Below, one piece after another: positions 32,941 to 40,982 of a DNA stretch of 64,000 bases. Position numbers and translations under genes: made by a program. Position 1 is the stretch's first letter, and every line of letters starts with the position of its first letter. The notes below the pieces were generated by a model. It saw only the letters and a list, made by a program, of their open reading frames with translations. It searched no databases and had not been told where the DNA came from. The stretch lies in contig NZ_JAOZEV010000016.1 in NCBI RefSeq assembly GCF_025847275.1, forward strand, positions 1 to 64,000, in the 5' to 3' direction. Source of the DNA: Flavobacterium frigoritolerans (lineage in GTDB: Bacteria > Bacteroidota > Bacteroidia > Flavobacteriales > Flavobacteriaceae).

Positions 32941-35259
32941 TTAAGGATTGAGTGACAATCCGACACTAAAAAACAATCGTACTTTGTCGATATTATTTAT
33001 CCAGGAAGTATCAAAATGAATAGGACCCAAAATTGACTGATAGGAAATAGAAGCTCCTCCGGATATTACAAGGCTAGGGTCAGAGATATCATCCCAATTT
33101 CCTTTGGGGCTAAATACCTTGTTAATGTATTTATCAAAAGATTCAAACCCAACAGTCGCGATATTAAAATGGGGAGTTAGATAAATTTTTCCCATAAGAT
33201 TTATTTGAGAAGCAATTTTTAAGCCCATATATTGTGAAACATTGAGTTCGTCTTCATGTAAGCCAGGAAATGAAAAACGATTACTACCTGAGCTTGGTAT
33301 GTTTCCTCCTAAGAAATATTTTGATGCATAACCAAAATCCGAAAATGAGATTTGATTGTCTTTAAGTTTATCCTCAAAAATAAAATAAGAATCAAACCCA
33401 ATGATTCCTGTAATTTTCTTTTTTAAGAGTGTTCTCTTTTCAAAGCTGAAGCCAAATTTTGTATAACCATTGGTTGCACCAGATATGCTTGTTCGATCAG
33501 GGTCGTTAAAAGAGGTGTAGACATCTGATAATAATGATCGGGTTACATTTGCTTTTATAATTGTTCCATTTTCAGCAAAGAAAACTTTATCCATATCATT
33601 GTAGGAATAATGCATGTTTAATTCTATACTGTTTAAGGAGTAATTCGTAATATCGATTGAGTTAGGATTGTATTCTCTGTCGTATTTTGGTTTTAAATGG
33701 GCGTATTGATAGTGTAAACCGTAGCCAAAATAACTTTCTAGTGAATTTAAATTTCTGTTGATTTCATTATTAAATTCTAATGAATTATAAAGTACATTAT
33801 CCGAAGCTTTACCGTTAAAATAAATCTCTTGCCTTAAAAAGGCTCCATAAAGTTCAGATGACCACCACCAATCTCTATTTTTTCCAAAATTTTTCTGAAA
33901 ATTGATTCGTGCTTTTGGTTGCTCTGCAATATCGACTGTTAAAAGGAGACGAGATGCTCTGGCAAGAACATTTCTGGCGGTGTAATTAAAAATGATTCCA
34001 ACGCCTCGGTAAGTGTCGTAATGTACCGATGTGTTCAGTTGGTTTTTGGCACGTTCATGACCAAATATTGTGACTCCTAGCTTGTTGTCATCTTTGATGA
34101 AATAGCTGTATGTAATCTCATCAAAAAGATTAGTACCCATTGCTCTGTTAATGCCTGCTATTAAATCTTTGTTGGTATATTTTACATTAGTTTTGAGATT
34201 TGTTCTTCCTAATACCAACGCAAGGTTTTCTGGACTGATTTTTTTGTAAACAATAGTGTCAAGAATAAATTCTGCAGGTATGTTTGGTAATTCGTGAGTT
34301 CGTTGTGTGTATCCTTTTAATTTTTCGGATAATGCAATTAGAGCTGGAAGGTTTTCTGCTGTTGCAATTTTACCATCTTTATAGATTTCTTCGCTATCAG
34401 AAAAATCTGCTGTAGAAAAACGTAAGTTTGGTAGGTGATCTACTAAGATATTACAGAGTTTTCGGTTTGCTGGGTTCTTAATATTACTCGGAAACATACT
34501 GGTTTGAGTCAATATAGTTATAAGATTGTTCAGTTTGTCTATTGGTTCCAATCCACCTCCAACATCACTACCAATAATAATGTCAGCCCCCATTTGTTGG
34601 GCGACATCTGTCGGAAAATTATTCAATACTCCTCCGTCGACTAATACTGTTTTTCCGTAAGTCATAGGCTTGAAAATACCTGGTAATGACATACTCGCTC
34701 TCATGGCATAAGCTAAATTGCCTTTGCTTAGAATAACCTCTTTTCCTTCGGCCAAATCGGTAGCCATGGCTCTAAACGGTATTGGCAGGCTGTCAAAATC
34801 TTTAATATTATATACCGGATAGGTTAATTCTGAAAGATATTCTCTTAAATTCTGATCATTTAAAAGTGAGCCAACGCTGTTTAGTTTTTTATCTTTAATT
34901 CCTATTCCAACTAAATATCTCTGGAATTCTCTTTTTTCCTCTACGCTTACAGATCTTAACGACTGGCCTCCGCCAAATAATTTATCCCAATTAATATCTT
35001 TGGTTAATTTTTCGATACTATCACCAGAATAGCCCATTGCATACAAACCTCCTATAATGCTTCCCATACTATTTCCGACAATAAGATCAGGAACGATGTG
35101 CAAAGAATCTAGTTTTTGTAAAAGTGGAATATGTGCAATTCCTTTTGCTCCACCACCACTTAAGACTAAAACGACTTTAGGTTTCTTTTCTTGAGAAAGA
35201 ATAATTTGTGGGAGAGTAAGTAAAAATAAGAAGACGAATAAATAAGATGTTTTTTGCAA
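32941..35259 (-). CDS. Patatin-like phospholipase with Omp85-type barrel
   Basis: The 772-residue protein has a signal peptide (1-22) and a patatin domain with the oxyanion loop GGGAKG (35-40), the nucleophile elbow GNSMG (Ser64) and the catalytic Asp in DGGV (208). A POTRA-like segment follows around 330-400, and from about 420 there is a 16-strand-type beta barrel ending FFSVGLSLNP. The layout matches PlpD-type (type Vd) proteins, in which the lipase is exported through its own barrel. It is likely anchored in the outer membrane with the lipase at the surface or periplasmic face. Confidence 0.9.
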   Translation of the reverse strand: MQKTSYLFVFLFLLTLPQIILSQEKKPKVVLVLSGGGAKGIAHIPLLQKLDSLHIVPDLIVGNSMGSIIGGLYAMGYSGDSIEKLTKDINWDKLFGGGQSLRSVSVEEKREFQRYLVGIGIKDKKLNSVGSLLNDQNLREYLSELTYPVYNIKDFDSLPIPFRAMATDLAEGKEVILSKGNLAYAMRASMSLPGIFKPMTYGKTVLVDGGVLNNFPTDVAQQMGADIIIGSDVGGGLEPIDKLNNLITILTQTSMFPSNIKNPANRKLCNILVDHLPNLRFSTADFSDSEEIYKDGKIATAENLPALIALSEKLKGYTQRTHELPNIPAEFILDTIVYKKISPENLALVLGRTNLKTNVKYTNKDLIAGINRAMGTNLFDEITYSYFIKDDNKLGVTIFGHERAKNQLNTSVHYDTYRGVGIIFNYTARNVLARASRLLLTVDIAEQPKARINFQKNFGKNRDWWWSSELYGAFLRQEIYFNGKASDNVLYNSLEFNNEINRNLNSLESYFGYGLHYQYAHLKPKYDREYNPNSIDITNYSLNSIELNMHYSYNDMDKVFFAENGTIIKANVTRSLLSDVYTSFNDPDRTSISGATNGYTKFGFSFEKRTLLKKKITGIIGFDSYFIFEDKLKDNQISFSDFGYASKYFLGGNIPSSGSNRFSFPGLHEDELNVSQYMGLKIASQINLMGKIYLTPHFNIATVGFESFDKYINKVFSPKGNWDDISDPSLVISGGASISYQSILGPIHFDTSWINNIDKVRLFFSVGLSLNP

Positions 35260-35384
35260 GATTACAACGTTTATGTATTTGAGAAATTGAGACTTATTCT
35301 ATAAAGGTATAATTTTTTTAGAAGAAATGTTTTTGTGCATAAAAATAAACGATTTACTTATTTTGGAAAGAGGCTATAAAACGA

Positions 35385-35412
35385 AAAACCCTCACATTTC
35401 TGCAAGGGTTTT
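35385..35412 (-). terminator. Terminator of ahcY
   Basis: An 8-bp stem (AAAACCCT / AGGGTTTT) with a 12-base loop lies 25 bp beyond the ahcY stop. It resembles the 29313-29342 terminator in loop sequence (cacatttc). Confidence 0.75.
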
Positions 35413-35436
35413 AATCTTAGTACTAAAAACGTAATA

Positions 35437-36753
35437 CTAATATCTGTAATATTCTGGTTTGAATGGACCTTCAACTGGAACACCAATATAAGCAGCTTGA
35501 TCGTCACGTAAAGTTTCCAATTCAACTCCTAATTTAGCTAAGTGCAAAGCAGCAACTTTTTCATCTAAATGTTTTGGTAACATATAAACGTCATTGTTGT
35601 AAGCAGCGCTATTTTTCCATAATTCGATTTGAGCTAGAGTTTGGTTTGTAAATGAGTTACTCATTACAAAACTTGGGTGACCTGTAGCACAACCAAGGTT
35701 TACTAAACGACCTTCAGCAAGAATGATGATGTCTTTTCCAGCGATAGTATATTTATCAACTTGTGGTTTGATTTCGATTTTAGATGCACCGTGGTTTTTG
35801 TTCAACCAAGCCATATCAATTTCGTTATCAAAGTGACCAATGTTACAAACAACAGTTTTGTCTTTCATTTGCTCGAAGTGCTCACCAAGAACGATATCTT
35901 TATTTCCAGTAGTTGTAATGATGATATCAGCATTAGCAATTACAGTGTTTAATTTTTTAACTTCATAACCGTCCATTGCAGCTTGTAAAGCACAAATAGG
36001 GTCAATTTCAGTAACAGTTACAATAGATCCAGCACCTCTAAAAGAAGCAGCAGTTCCTTTTCCAACATCACCGTATCCACAAACGATAACTCTTTTACCA
36101 GCTAACATTAAGTCAGTTGCACGACGTACAGCATCTACAGCAGATTCTTTACAACCGTATTTGTTATCAAATTTAGATTTAGTAACAGAGTCATTAATGT
36201 TGATTGCAGGCATTGGTAAAGTTCCAGCTTTTACTCTTTCGTAAAGTCTGTGAACTCCAGTTGTAGTTTCTTCAGACAATCCTTTGATTCCAGGAACCAA
36301 TTCTGGGAAACGGTCAATAACCATGTTTGTTAAATCTCCACCATCATCAAGAATCATGTTCAATGGTTTTCTATCTTCACCAAAGAATAAAGTTTGCTCA
36401 ATACACCAGTCAAATGACTGCTCATCAAGACCTTTCCAAGCATAAACTTGAATTCCAGCAGCAGCAATAGCAGCAGCAGCCTGATCCTGAGTAGAGAAAA
36501 TGTTACAAGAAGACCAAGTAACCTCAGCTCCAAGAGCGATTAAAGTTTCGATTAAAACTGCAGTCTGGATAGTCATGTGTAAACATCCAGCAATACGAGC
36601 ACCTTTAAGAGGTTGTTCGTCTTTATATTCAGCACGAAGAGCCATTAAACCTGGCATTTCCGCTTCAGCTAATTCAATTTCTTTTCTTCCCCAAGTCGCT
36701 AGAGAGATGTCTTTTACTTTGAAAGCCACAAAAGGCGTAGTTGTAGTACTCAT
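35437..36753 (-). CDS. ahcY: S-adenosylhomocysteine hydrolase
   Basis: The 438-residue protein has the NAD-binding motif VCGYGDVGKGTAASF, GAEVTWSSCNIFSTQDQAAAA, and the C-terminal KPEYYRY ending, all diagnostic of AhcY/SAHH. It splits S-adenosylhomocysteine into adenosine and homocysteine, which relieves product inhibition of methyltransferases. It is a single gene with its own promoter box (36786-36793) and terminator. No SAH riboswitch is apparent in its short leader. Confidence 0.97.
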   Translation of the reverse strand: MSTTTTPFVAFKVKDISLATWGRKEIELAEAEMPGLMALRAEYKDEQPLKGARIAGCLHMTIQTAVLIETLIALGAEVTWSSCNIFSTQDQAAAAIAAAGIQVYAWKGLDEQSFDWCIEQTLFFGEDRKPLNMILDDGGDLTNMVIDRFPELVPGIKGLSEETTTGVHRLYERVKAGTLPMPAININDSVTKSKFDNKYGCKESAVDAVRRATDLMLAGKRVIVCGYGDVGKGTAASFRGAGSIVTVTEIDPICALQAAMDGYEVKKLNTVIANADIIITTTGNKDIVLGEHFEQMKDKTVVCNIGHFDNEIDMAWLNKNHGASKIEIKPQVDKYTIAGKDIIILAEGRLVNLGCATGHPSFVMSNSFTNQTLAQIELWKNSAAYNNDVYMLPKHLDEKVAALHLAKLGVELETLRDDQAAYIGVPVEGPFKPEYYRY

Positions 36754-36785
36754 TTATAGTATATTTGTATATTGTAAAATTTTTG

Positions 36786-36793
36786 CAAATTTA
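36786..36793 (-). promoter_or_regulatory. -7 promoter box upstream of ahcY
   Basis: The minus strand reads TAAATTTG, an exact TAnnTTTG match, 33 bp before the ahcY start codon. Confidence 0.45.
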
Positions 36794-36907
36794 CGGAATA
36801 GGTTTTTAATTTTGACTACTTTCTATAAGATTTGTGAAATGTTTAATTTCTTAATCTTTTGAACTTTAGCTAAATAATTTACTTGTTGTAAGAAGATATT
36901 GAAAGTG

Positions 36908-36985
36908 AGAAGCTATTTCCTGCTGTCCGCTATATCTTTTCCTGGCTAAAGAAGCCAGAAAAAGGATGCCGCTTCCATCAGGGCT
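36908..36985 (-). repeat. Hairpin repeat, copy B
   Basis: On the minus strand: GATGGAAGCGGCATCC, then a 12-bp stem (CTTTTCCTGGCT / AGCCAGAAAAAG with one mismatch; 36936-36947 and 36953-36964), then ATATAGCGGACAGCAGGAAA and TAGCTTCTC. It shares both flanks with copy A at 6888-6970. Confidence 0.7.
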
Positions 36986-37051
36986 AAAAAGACCAGAAAT
37001 TAAATTAGAAATTCAGTTTTCAAATCAGGAAAATAATTCACAATTAAAAAA

Positions 37052-37684
37052 ATGCCTTTACATCAAACAATACAATTTACCCCAACAACACAAATTTTAA
37101 TTTGGAAGATAACTGAGTCTTTCGAAGAGTTGCTTGATAAAGTAGTTTTAAAAGAAAAAACACAACTTCGTTTAAACGGAATGAAATCTCAAATGCACCA
37201 GCGAGCCTTTTTAAGCGTACGTATGCTTATTCAGGAAATGGGCTTTACGGATCATGATTTGCATTATGACGAATTTGGAAAACCATATTTGAGCTGTCAT
37301 AATTATATATCAATCACACATTCACATAATTTCGCAGCAATTATCATCAGTGAAGAAACTGTAGGGATCGATATGGAATTGCAACGTGAAAAAATTCTCC
37401 GAATCGCTGATAAATTTGTCGATAGAGAATTCGATTATTTAAACCCAGATGTATTAGAAGAATACATAAAAAAACTCACCGTAATTTGGGGAGCCAAAGA
37501 AGCTATTTTCAAAATCCGAAACGAAAAAGGAATCAGTTTTAAAGACCACATTCGAGTGAACTCCTTTTCGCTCGAAGAAAACAAAACATTGGCAAGTCTA
37601 CATTTTGATGATTTAGTAAAAGACTTTGTAGTGTATTATGAAGAAATCGAAAACTTTACTTTGGTTTATGCACTGGAGAAGTAG
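37052..37684 (+). CDS. 4'-phosphopantetheinyl transferase
   Basis: The 210-residue Sfp-type protein has SITHSHNFAAIIIS, then the Mg-binding VGIDMELQREK (Asp and Glu), and WGAKEAIFKIRN (Glu and Lys). It attaches the phosphopantetheine arm of CoA to carrier proteins. At this size it belongs to the broad Sfp/EntD group rather than the small AcpS group. No polyketide or peptide synthase is nearby, so its carrier is either fatty-acid ACP or encoded elsewhere. Confidence 0.9.
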   Translation: MPLHQTIQFTPTTQILIWKITESFEELLDKVVLKEKTQLRLNGMKSQMHQRAFLSVRMLIQEMGFTDHDLHYDEFGKPYLSCHNYISITHSHNFAAIIISEETVGIDMELQREKILRIADKFVDREFDYLNPDVLEEYIKKLTVIWGAKEAIFKIRNEKGISFKDHIRVNSFSLEENKTLASLHFDDLVKDFVVYYEEIENFTLVYALEK

Positions 37685-38156
37685 TTTTTAGTATTCAGTC
37701 GCAGTTTACAGTTTCAGTTTCTAGCCCCAGTAATCAGTAAAGTTCAACATATAATCTGCTAAATCCACCAAATCTGCGTGCTAAAAACAGTCACGGTTTT
37801 CAGTTCCAGTAATCAGTTGCGACTTTATTTAGTATTCAGTTTCAGTAAAAAAACAGTTTCAGCTAATCAGTAAAGCCAACATATAATCTGCTAAATCCGC
37901 CAAATCTGCGTGCTAAAAACAGTCACGGTTTTCAGTTCCAGTAATCAGTTGCGACTTTATTTAGTAATCAGTTTCAGTAAAAAATAGTTTCAGCTAATCA
38001 GTAAAACCAACATATAATCTGCTAAATCCGCCAAATCTGCGTGCTAAAAACAGTCACGGTTTTCAGTTCCAGTAATCATACAACTTTAAAAACTTTTAGC
38101 GTCACTTCGTGTTTTCTTTGTGAAACTTAGCGTAATAATCTTAGAATAATAATTAC
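37685..38156. other. Gene-free region dominated by a tandem array
   Basis: No gene is present over these 472 bp. Most of it is the 131-133 bp tandem array. The right end (38090-38150) has words such as cttttagcgtcacttcg that resemble decayed CGCAAAG-type repeat sequence. Confidence 0.7.
37691..38078. repeat. Tandem array, about three units of 131-133 bp
   Basis: Units begin with TAATCAGTAAA at 37731, 37864 and 37995 (spacings 133 and 131). Each contains CAACATATAATCTGCTAAAT, AAATCTGCGTGCTAAAAACA and GTCACGGTTTTCAGTTCCAG. Units differ by a few substitutions and one or two indels; the last is cut off at about 38078. The left edge carries CAGTCGCAGTTTACAGTTTC, which is also part of the 7076-7125 repeat family. 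Confidence 0.9.
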
Positions 38157-38546
38157 CTATCCCTTCGGGCGATTTTCAAGCATACTTAAATAAAGAAATG
38201 TACTCATTTTTCGAGCTCTTCGTTTAAGAATATCTACATGTTCTCCTTCAAAAAGCTCGTCTAGAGTTTCAAACCATACATTTAGCCAAATCCCAAATTC
38301 ATGTGATGAGATTTGATGGTTAAAATGACCATCAACTTTATTGTGAGCTTCAATAGGATTGCCTTTATATTTTTTGACAGCAAATAAATTGGTTTCCCAA
38401 AAATCAGTTAGTTTCTCTAAGTGTTCCTCCCAATCTTTAATCATATCATTAAAATAAAAGCCAATTTCAGTATTGGCTCTTATTTTTGTATAGAAAGTGT
38501 TTACCAGAAGTGAAATGTCGTCTCTGTTTTCTATTTGTTTTTTCAT
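38157..38546 (-). CDS. Group III truncated hemoglobin
   Basis: The 129-residue protein fits the TrHb3 group: LLVNTFYTKIRANTEIGFYFND at the N-terminus, WEEHLEKLTDFWETNLF in the middle, the probable proximal histidine in VDGHFNHQIS, and FGIWLNVWFETLDELFEG. These small 2-on-2 globins bind O2 or NO and are linked to nitrosative or microaerobic stress. It ends the minus-strand trio Crp-membrane protein-globin, 2 bp after the membrane protein gene. Confidence 0.9.
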   Translation of the reverse strand: MKKQIENRDDISLLVNTFYTKIRANTEIGFYFNDMIKDWEEHLEKLTDFWETNLFAVKKYKGNPIEAHNKVDGHFNHQISSHEFGIWLNVWFETLDELFEGEHVDILKRRARKMSTFLYLSMLENRPKG

Positions 38547-38548
38547 AA

Positions 38549-38830
38549 CTAAATGTTATTTATAATAATAAACAAGGTGCTAAAAAATACGCTTGTTATA
38601 ATTAGGTTAAAAACCGTTTTATGGCTCATTTGTGCCAGAATAGAAGTATTAGCAATGATATTAGCAAATACAATTATGGCAAGCTGAATCATTTGTGTTA
38701 GAGAAGTTCCATTAGCAAGGGTAAACATTGCAGCTGCTGCACCAAGACAGCTTTGCCCAATTATTGCCATGGTTGCAGAACCGATGTAACTTTTATTAAA
38801 ATTTTCGAATGTTGAGTTATAAAGTGTCAT
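38549..38830 (-). CDS. Small integral membrane protein
   Basis: I start at 38830 (MTLYNSTFENFNKSYIGSA); an in-frame start 60 bp upstream adds a Cys/His stretch unlikely to be real. The 93-residue product has three hydrophobic segments: AIIGQSCLGAAAAMFTLA, IQLAIIVFANIIANTSILA and a C-terminal IITSVFFSTLFIIINNI. The family is not named that I can tell. Because it sits 2 bp from a globin gene and 75 bp from a Crp/Fnr gene on the same strand, a role in respiration or NO/O2 response is plausible. Confidence 0.75.
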   Translation of the reverse strand: MTLYNSTFENFNKSYIGSATMAIIGQSCLGAAAAMFTLANGTSLTQMIQLAIIVFANIIANTSILAQMSHKTVFNLIITSVFFSTLFIIINNI

Positions 38831-38905
38831 GATATATAATTTTAGAATAACAAAGTTACATTCATGATACGCTTCGCATTTATGACTCAAATCATAAAGG
38901 AATAA

Positions 38906-39502
38906 TTATCGATACACTTTCCTGTTTATGATTTTTAATTCGCCTTTTTTCTCTAGTGATTTTATAGCACGTATAACAGTTTCAACTCGAAGGCCAGATA
39001 AATCTCCAATTTGTTGTCTAGTAAAATTGATGAGGTAGCCGTTAGCATCTTTCTTAAAATTAAAATTGGCAATAGCATAATCGATCAATCGTAACACACG
39101 GTGTTCTGGTTCATGAGTAGATATTTCGGCGGCCATTACCGATTTATAATACAATCGCTGTGCTAAGTTTTCGATAATCTTAATACTTATAGCAGGGTTT
39201 TCATTTAGTAACTTCATGAAACTTTCCTTAGGAACACAAAGTATTTCAGCATCTTCTACAACAACTGCACTAGCTGGATATTTTTGGTTTAAGAATAAAG
39301 GAGGTTCGCCAAAAGATTGGTCTTTATAAAAGATTCCCTGAATAAATTCTCGACCATCATCATTATAATTGTTCATCTTTACTTCACCCGAAAGAATCTG
39401 AAAATAGTACTTAGGTAATTTTCCTTCTTCAAAAATAATAGTTGTTTTTGCAAATTTTTTCTGTATTACGCCATATTTTTCTAGTAACTCCGTAGCAATC
39501 AT
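38906..39502 (-). CDS. Crp/Fnr-family transcriptional regulator
   Basis: The 198-residue protein has a cyclic-nucleotide-binding jelly roll (residues 15-125: FEEGKLPKYYFQILSGEVKM, GEPPLFLNQKYPASAVV), a long dimer helix, and a C-terminal winged helix with FTRQQIGDLSGLRVETVIRAI. It lacks the N-terminal cysteine cluster of FNR, so it does not bind an iron-sulfur cluster that way. It may sense NO or redox indirectly and probably controls the globin operon that follows. Confidence 0.9.
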   Translation of the reverse strand: MIATELLEKYGVIQKKFAKTTIIFEEGKLPKYYFQILSGEVKMNNYNDDGREFIQGIFYKDQSFGEPPLFLNQKYPASAVVVEDAEILCVPKESFMKLLNENPAISIKIIENLAQRLYYKSVMAAEISTHEPEHRVLRLIDYAIANFNFKKDANGYLINFTRQQIGDLSGLRVETVIRAIKSLEKKGELKIINRKVYR

Positions 39503-39536
39503 AAGCTTGTTTCTTTCGTTAGTTAAAGCGAATACA

Positions 39537-39544
39537 CAAATATA
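39537..39544 (-). promoter_or_regulatory. -7 promoter box upstream of the Crp/Fnr gene
   Basis: The minus strand reads TATATTTG, an exact TAnnTTTG match, 35 bp before the start codon. Confidence 0.45.
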
Positions 39545-39597
39545 ATTGATTCAAAATAGTTCTCTAGCATAAAAAAACTTTTACTTTTACACTCGTT

Positions 39598-40326
39598 ATG
39601 GAACAAAAAGTACAAGACATATACAAACAAATACGATTAGCCAAAGTCGAGGATCGAAAATTACTAGCGATTCTTTTGGATCCAGATAAAATAAATTGGC
39701 AAAATTTTGATAATTTGTTACTAAAAATAAACCAATCTCCAGCTACACATATTTTTGTGGGAGGGAGTTTAGTCGAAAGTACCATTTTAGAAGATTTAGT
39801 TTTTCAATTAAAATTAAAAACTAATTTTCCAATCATAATTTTCCCAGGTGATCCATCGCAAATTTCAGGACAAGCTGATGCAATTTTATTTTTGTCGTTG
39901 TTGTCAGGTCGAAATCCAGATTATTTAATAGAGTATCAGGTTCAGGCAGCGCCGATTTTAAAAAAAATGAATTTAGAAATTATTCCAACAGGCTACCTTT
40001 TAATTGAGAGCGGAAATGAAACGGCAGTTGCAAGAGTTAGTAAGACAAAGCCATTGGATAGAACAAATCTTGATTTGGCATTAGCAACCGCTCAGGCAGG
40101 CGAAATGTTAGGAAATAAATTAATCTATCTGGAAGCGGGAAGTGGGGCAAAACAAGCCGTCCCGTTAGAAATGATTCGACTAATCTCTCAAAATGTAAAT
40201 ATACCCATAATTGTTGGTGGTGGAATTGTAGCTTTGTCACAAATTCAAAAAGCTTACGAAATGGGGGCAGATTTAGTAGTTATAGGAACAGCTTTTGAAA
40301 ACGATATTCATTTTTTTGAATCGTAA
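39598..40326 (+). CDS. Geranylgeranylglyceryl phosphate synthase-like (GGGPS/PcrB family)
   Basis: The 242-residue TIM barrel has LLAILLDPDKINWQNF, HIFVGGSLVES, IIIFPGDPSQIS, YLEAGSGAKQAVPLEMI and PIIVGGGIVALSQIQKAYEMGAD with GTAFEN, which is the GGGPS pattern. Family knowledge: archaeal and some flavobacterial members join a long prenyl chain to glycerol-1-phosphate in ether-lipid synthesis, while the Bacillus PcrB relative uses heptaprenyl diphosphate. Chain length and product here are unknown. The downstream pnuC starts 32 bp later on the same strand. Confidence 0.92.
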   Translation: MEQKVQDIYKQIRLAKVEDRKLLAILLDPDKINWQNFDNLLLKINQSPATHIFVGGSLVESTILEDLVFQLKLKTNFPIIIFPGDPSQISGQADAILFLSLLSGRNPDYLIEYQVQAAPILKKMNLEIIPTGYLLIESGNETAVARVSKTKPLDRTNLDLALATAQAGEMLGNKLIYLEAGSGAKQAVPLEMIRLISQNVNIPIIVGGGIVALSQIQKAYEMGADLVVIGTAFENDIHFFES

Positions 40327-40358
40327 GTTCTTTTATGTAATAAAAACAAACAAGCTCA

Positions 40359-40982
40359 ATGATTGATTTTTTTCTTAATGCGTATAAAAATGTTCCACTT
40401 TGGCATATAGGACTCGAGTTCCTTGTGTTTGTGTTTGGAATATTAAGTGTTTGGTTTGCTAAAAAAGAAAATATCTGGGTATATCCTACAGGATTAATTG
40501 CTACAATTATTTCTGTTTATTTACTTTATATTGCAGGTTACCTAGGAGACATGATGATTAATGGGTATTTCTCGATTATGAGTATTTATGGCTGGTATAA
40601 CTGGTCAAAAGGAACTGGCCAGGAAGATAATTTGCCGATTACGCGTACCAACAATAAAGAAAAAATAATAGGCATTGCCTTGTTTTGTATTACAATTTTT
40701 GTAGTTTTCGGAATCTATAAATTTTTTGATTACGAGTTACATAAAGATAACTATGTCGATATTCTTGCCTCAGGCATATTCTTTACTGGAATGTGGTATA
40801 TGGCAAAGAAAAAGATAGAAAATTGGACTCTTTGGATTATTGGCGACATTATTGTAGTGCCTTTATATGCATATCGTGGGTTAGGAATGTTATCGTTCCA
40901 ATATTTAATTTTTACAATTTTGGCTATTTCAGCTTATTTAGAATGGAAGAAAATCTTAAACAACAAGATACAAGAATATTAA
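40359..40982 (+). CDS. pnuC: Nicotinamide riboside transporter PnuC
   Basis: The 207-residue protein has about seven transmembrane helices and PnuC motifs: FGILSVWFAKKENIWVYPTG at the start, SIYGWYNWSKG in the middle and WIIGDIIVVPLYAYRGLG in the second half. PnuC facilitates entry of nicotinamide riboside, which is trapped by phosphorylation. The kinase-DUF4301 gene overlaps its end by 40 bp and carries an NadR-like kinase domain, which fits a transport-trapping pair. TPP is not a likely substrate because no TPP riboswitch lies in front. Confidence 0.93.
   Translation: MIDFFLNAYKNVPLWHIGLEFLVFVFGILSVWFAKKENIWVYPTGLIATIISVYLLYIAGYLGDMMINGYFSIMSIYGWYNWSKGTGQEDNLPITRTNNKEKIIGIALFCITIFVVFGIYKFFDYELHKDNYVDILASGIFFTGMWYMAKKKIENWTLWIIGDIIVVPLYAYRGLGMLSFQYLIFTILAISAYLEWKKILNNKIQEY

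Larger units (their letters stand above)
36754..37051. other. Divergent intergenic region with a hairpin repeat
   Basis: It contains the ahcY promoter box near the left end, copy B of the hairpin repeat (36908-36985), and a plain AT-rich leader to the phosphopantetheinyl transferase gene. No gene is seen. Confidence 0.6.

Noticed and set aside
36754..36800. SAH or SAM riboswitch before ahcY
   Set aside because: The promoter box is only 33 bp from the start codon, which leaves no room for an aptamer, and no conserved aptamer words were seen.
37691..38078. CRISPR array as an explanation for the repeated units
   Set aside because: Units are 131-133 bp, directly adjacent and nearly identical throughout, with no unique spacers and no cas genes nearby.
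40793..40942. 50-codon extension of the kinase-DUF4301 gene
   Set aside because: It lies wholly within pnuC in another frame and has no family similarity; the ATG at 40943 is just before the conserved kinase start.
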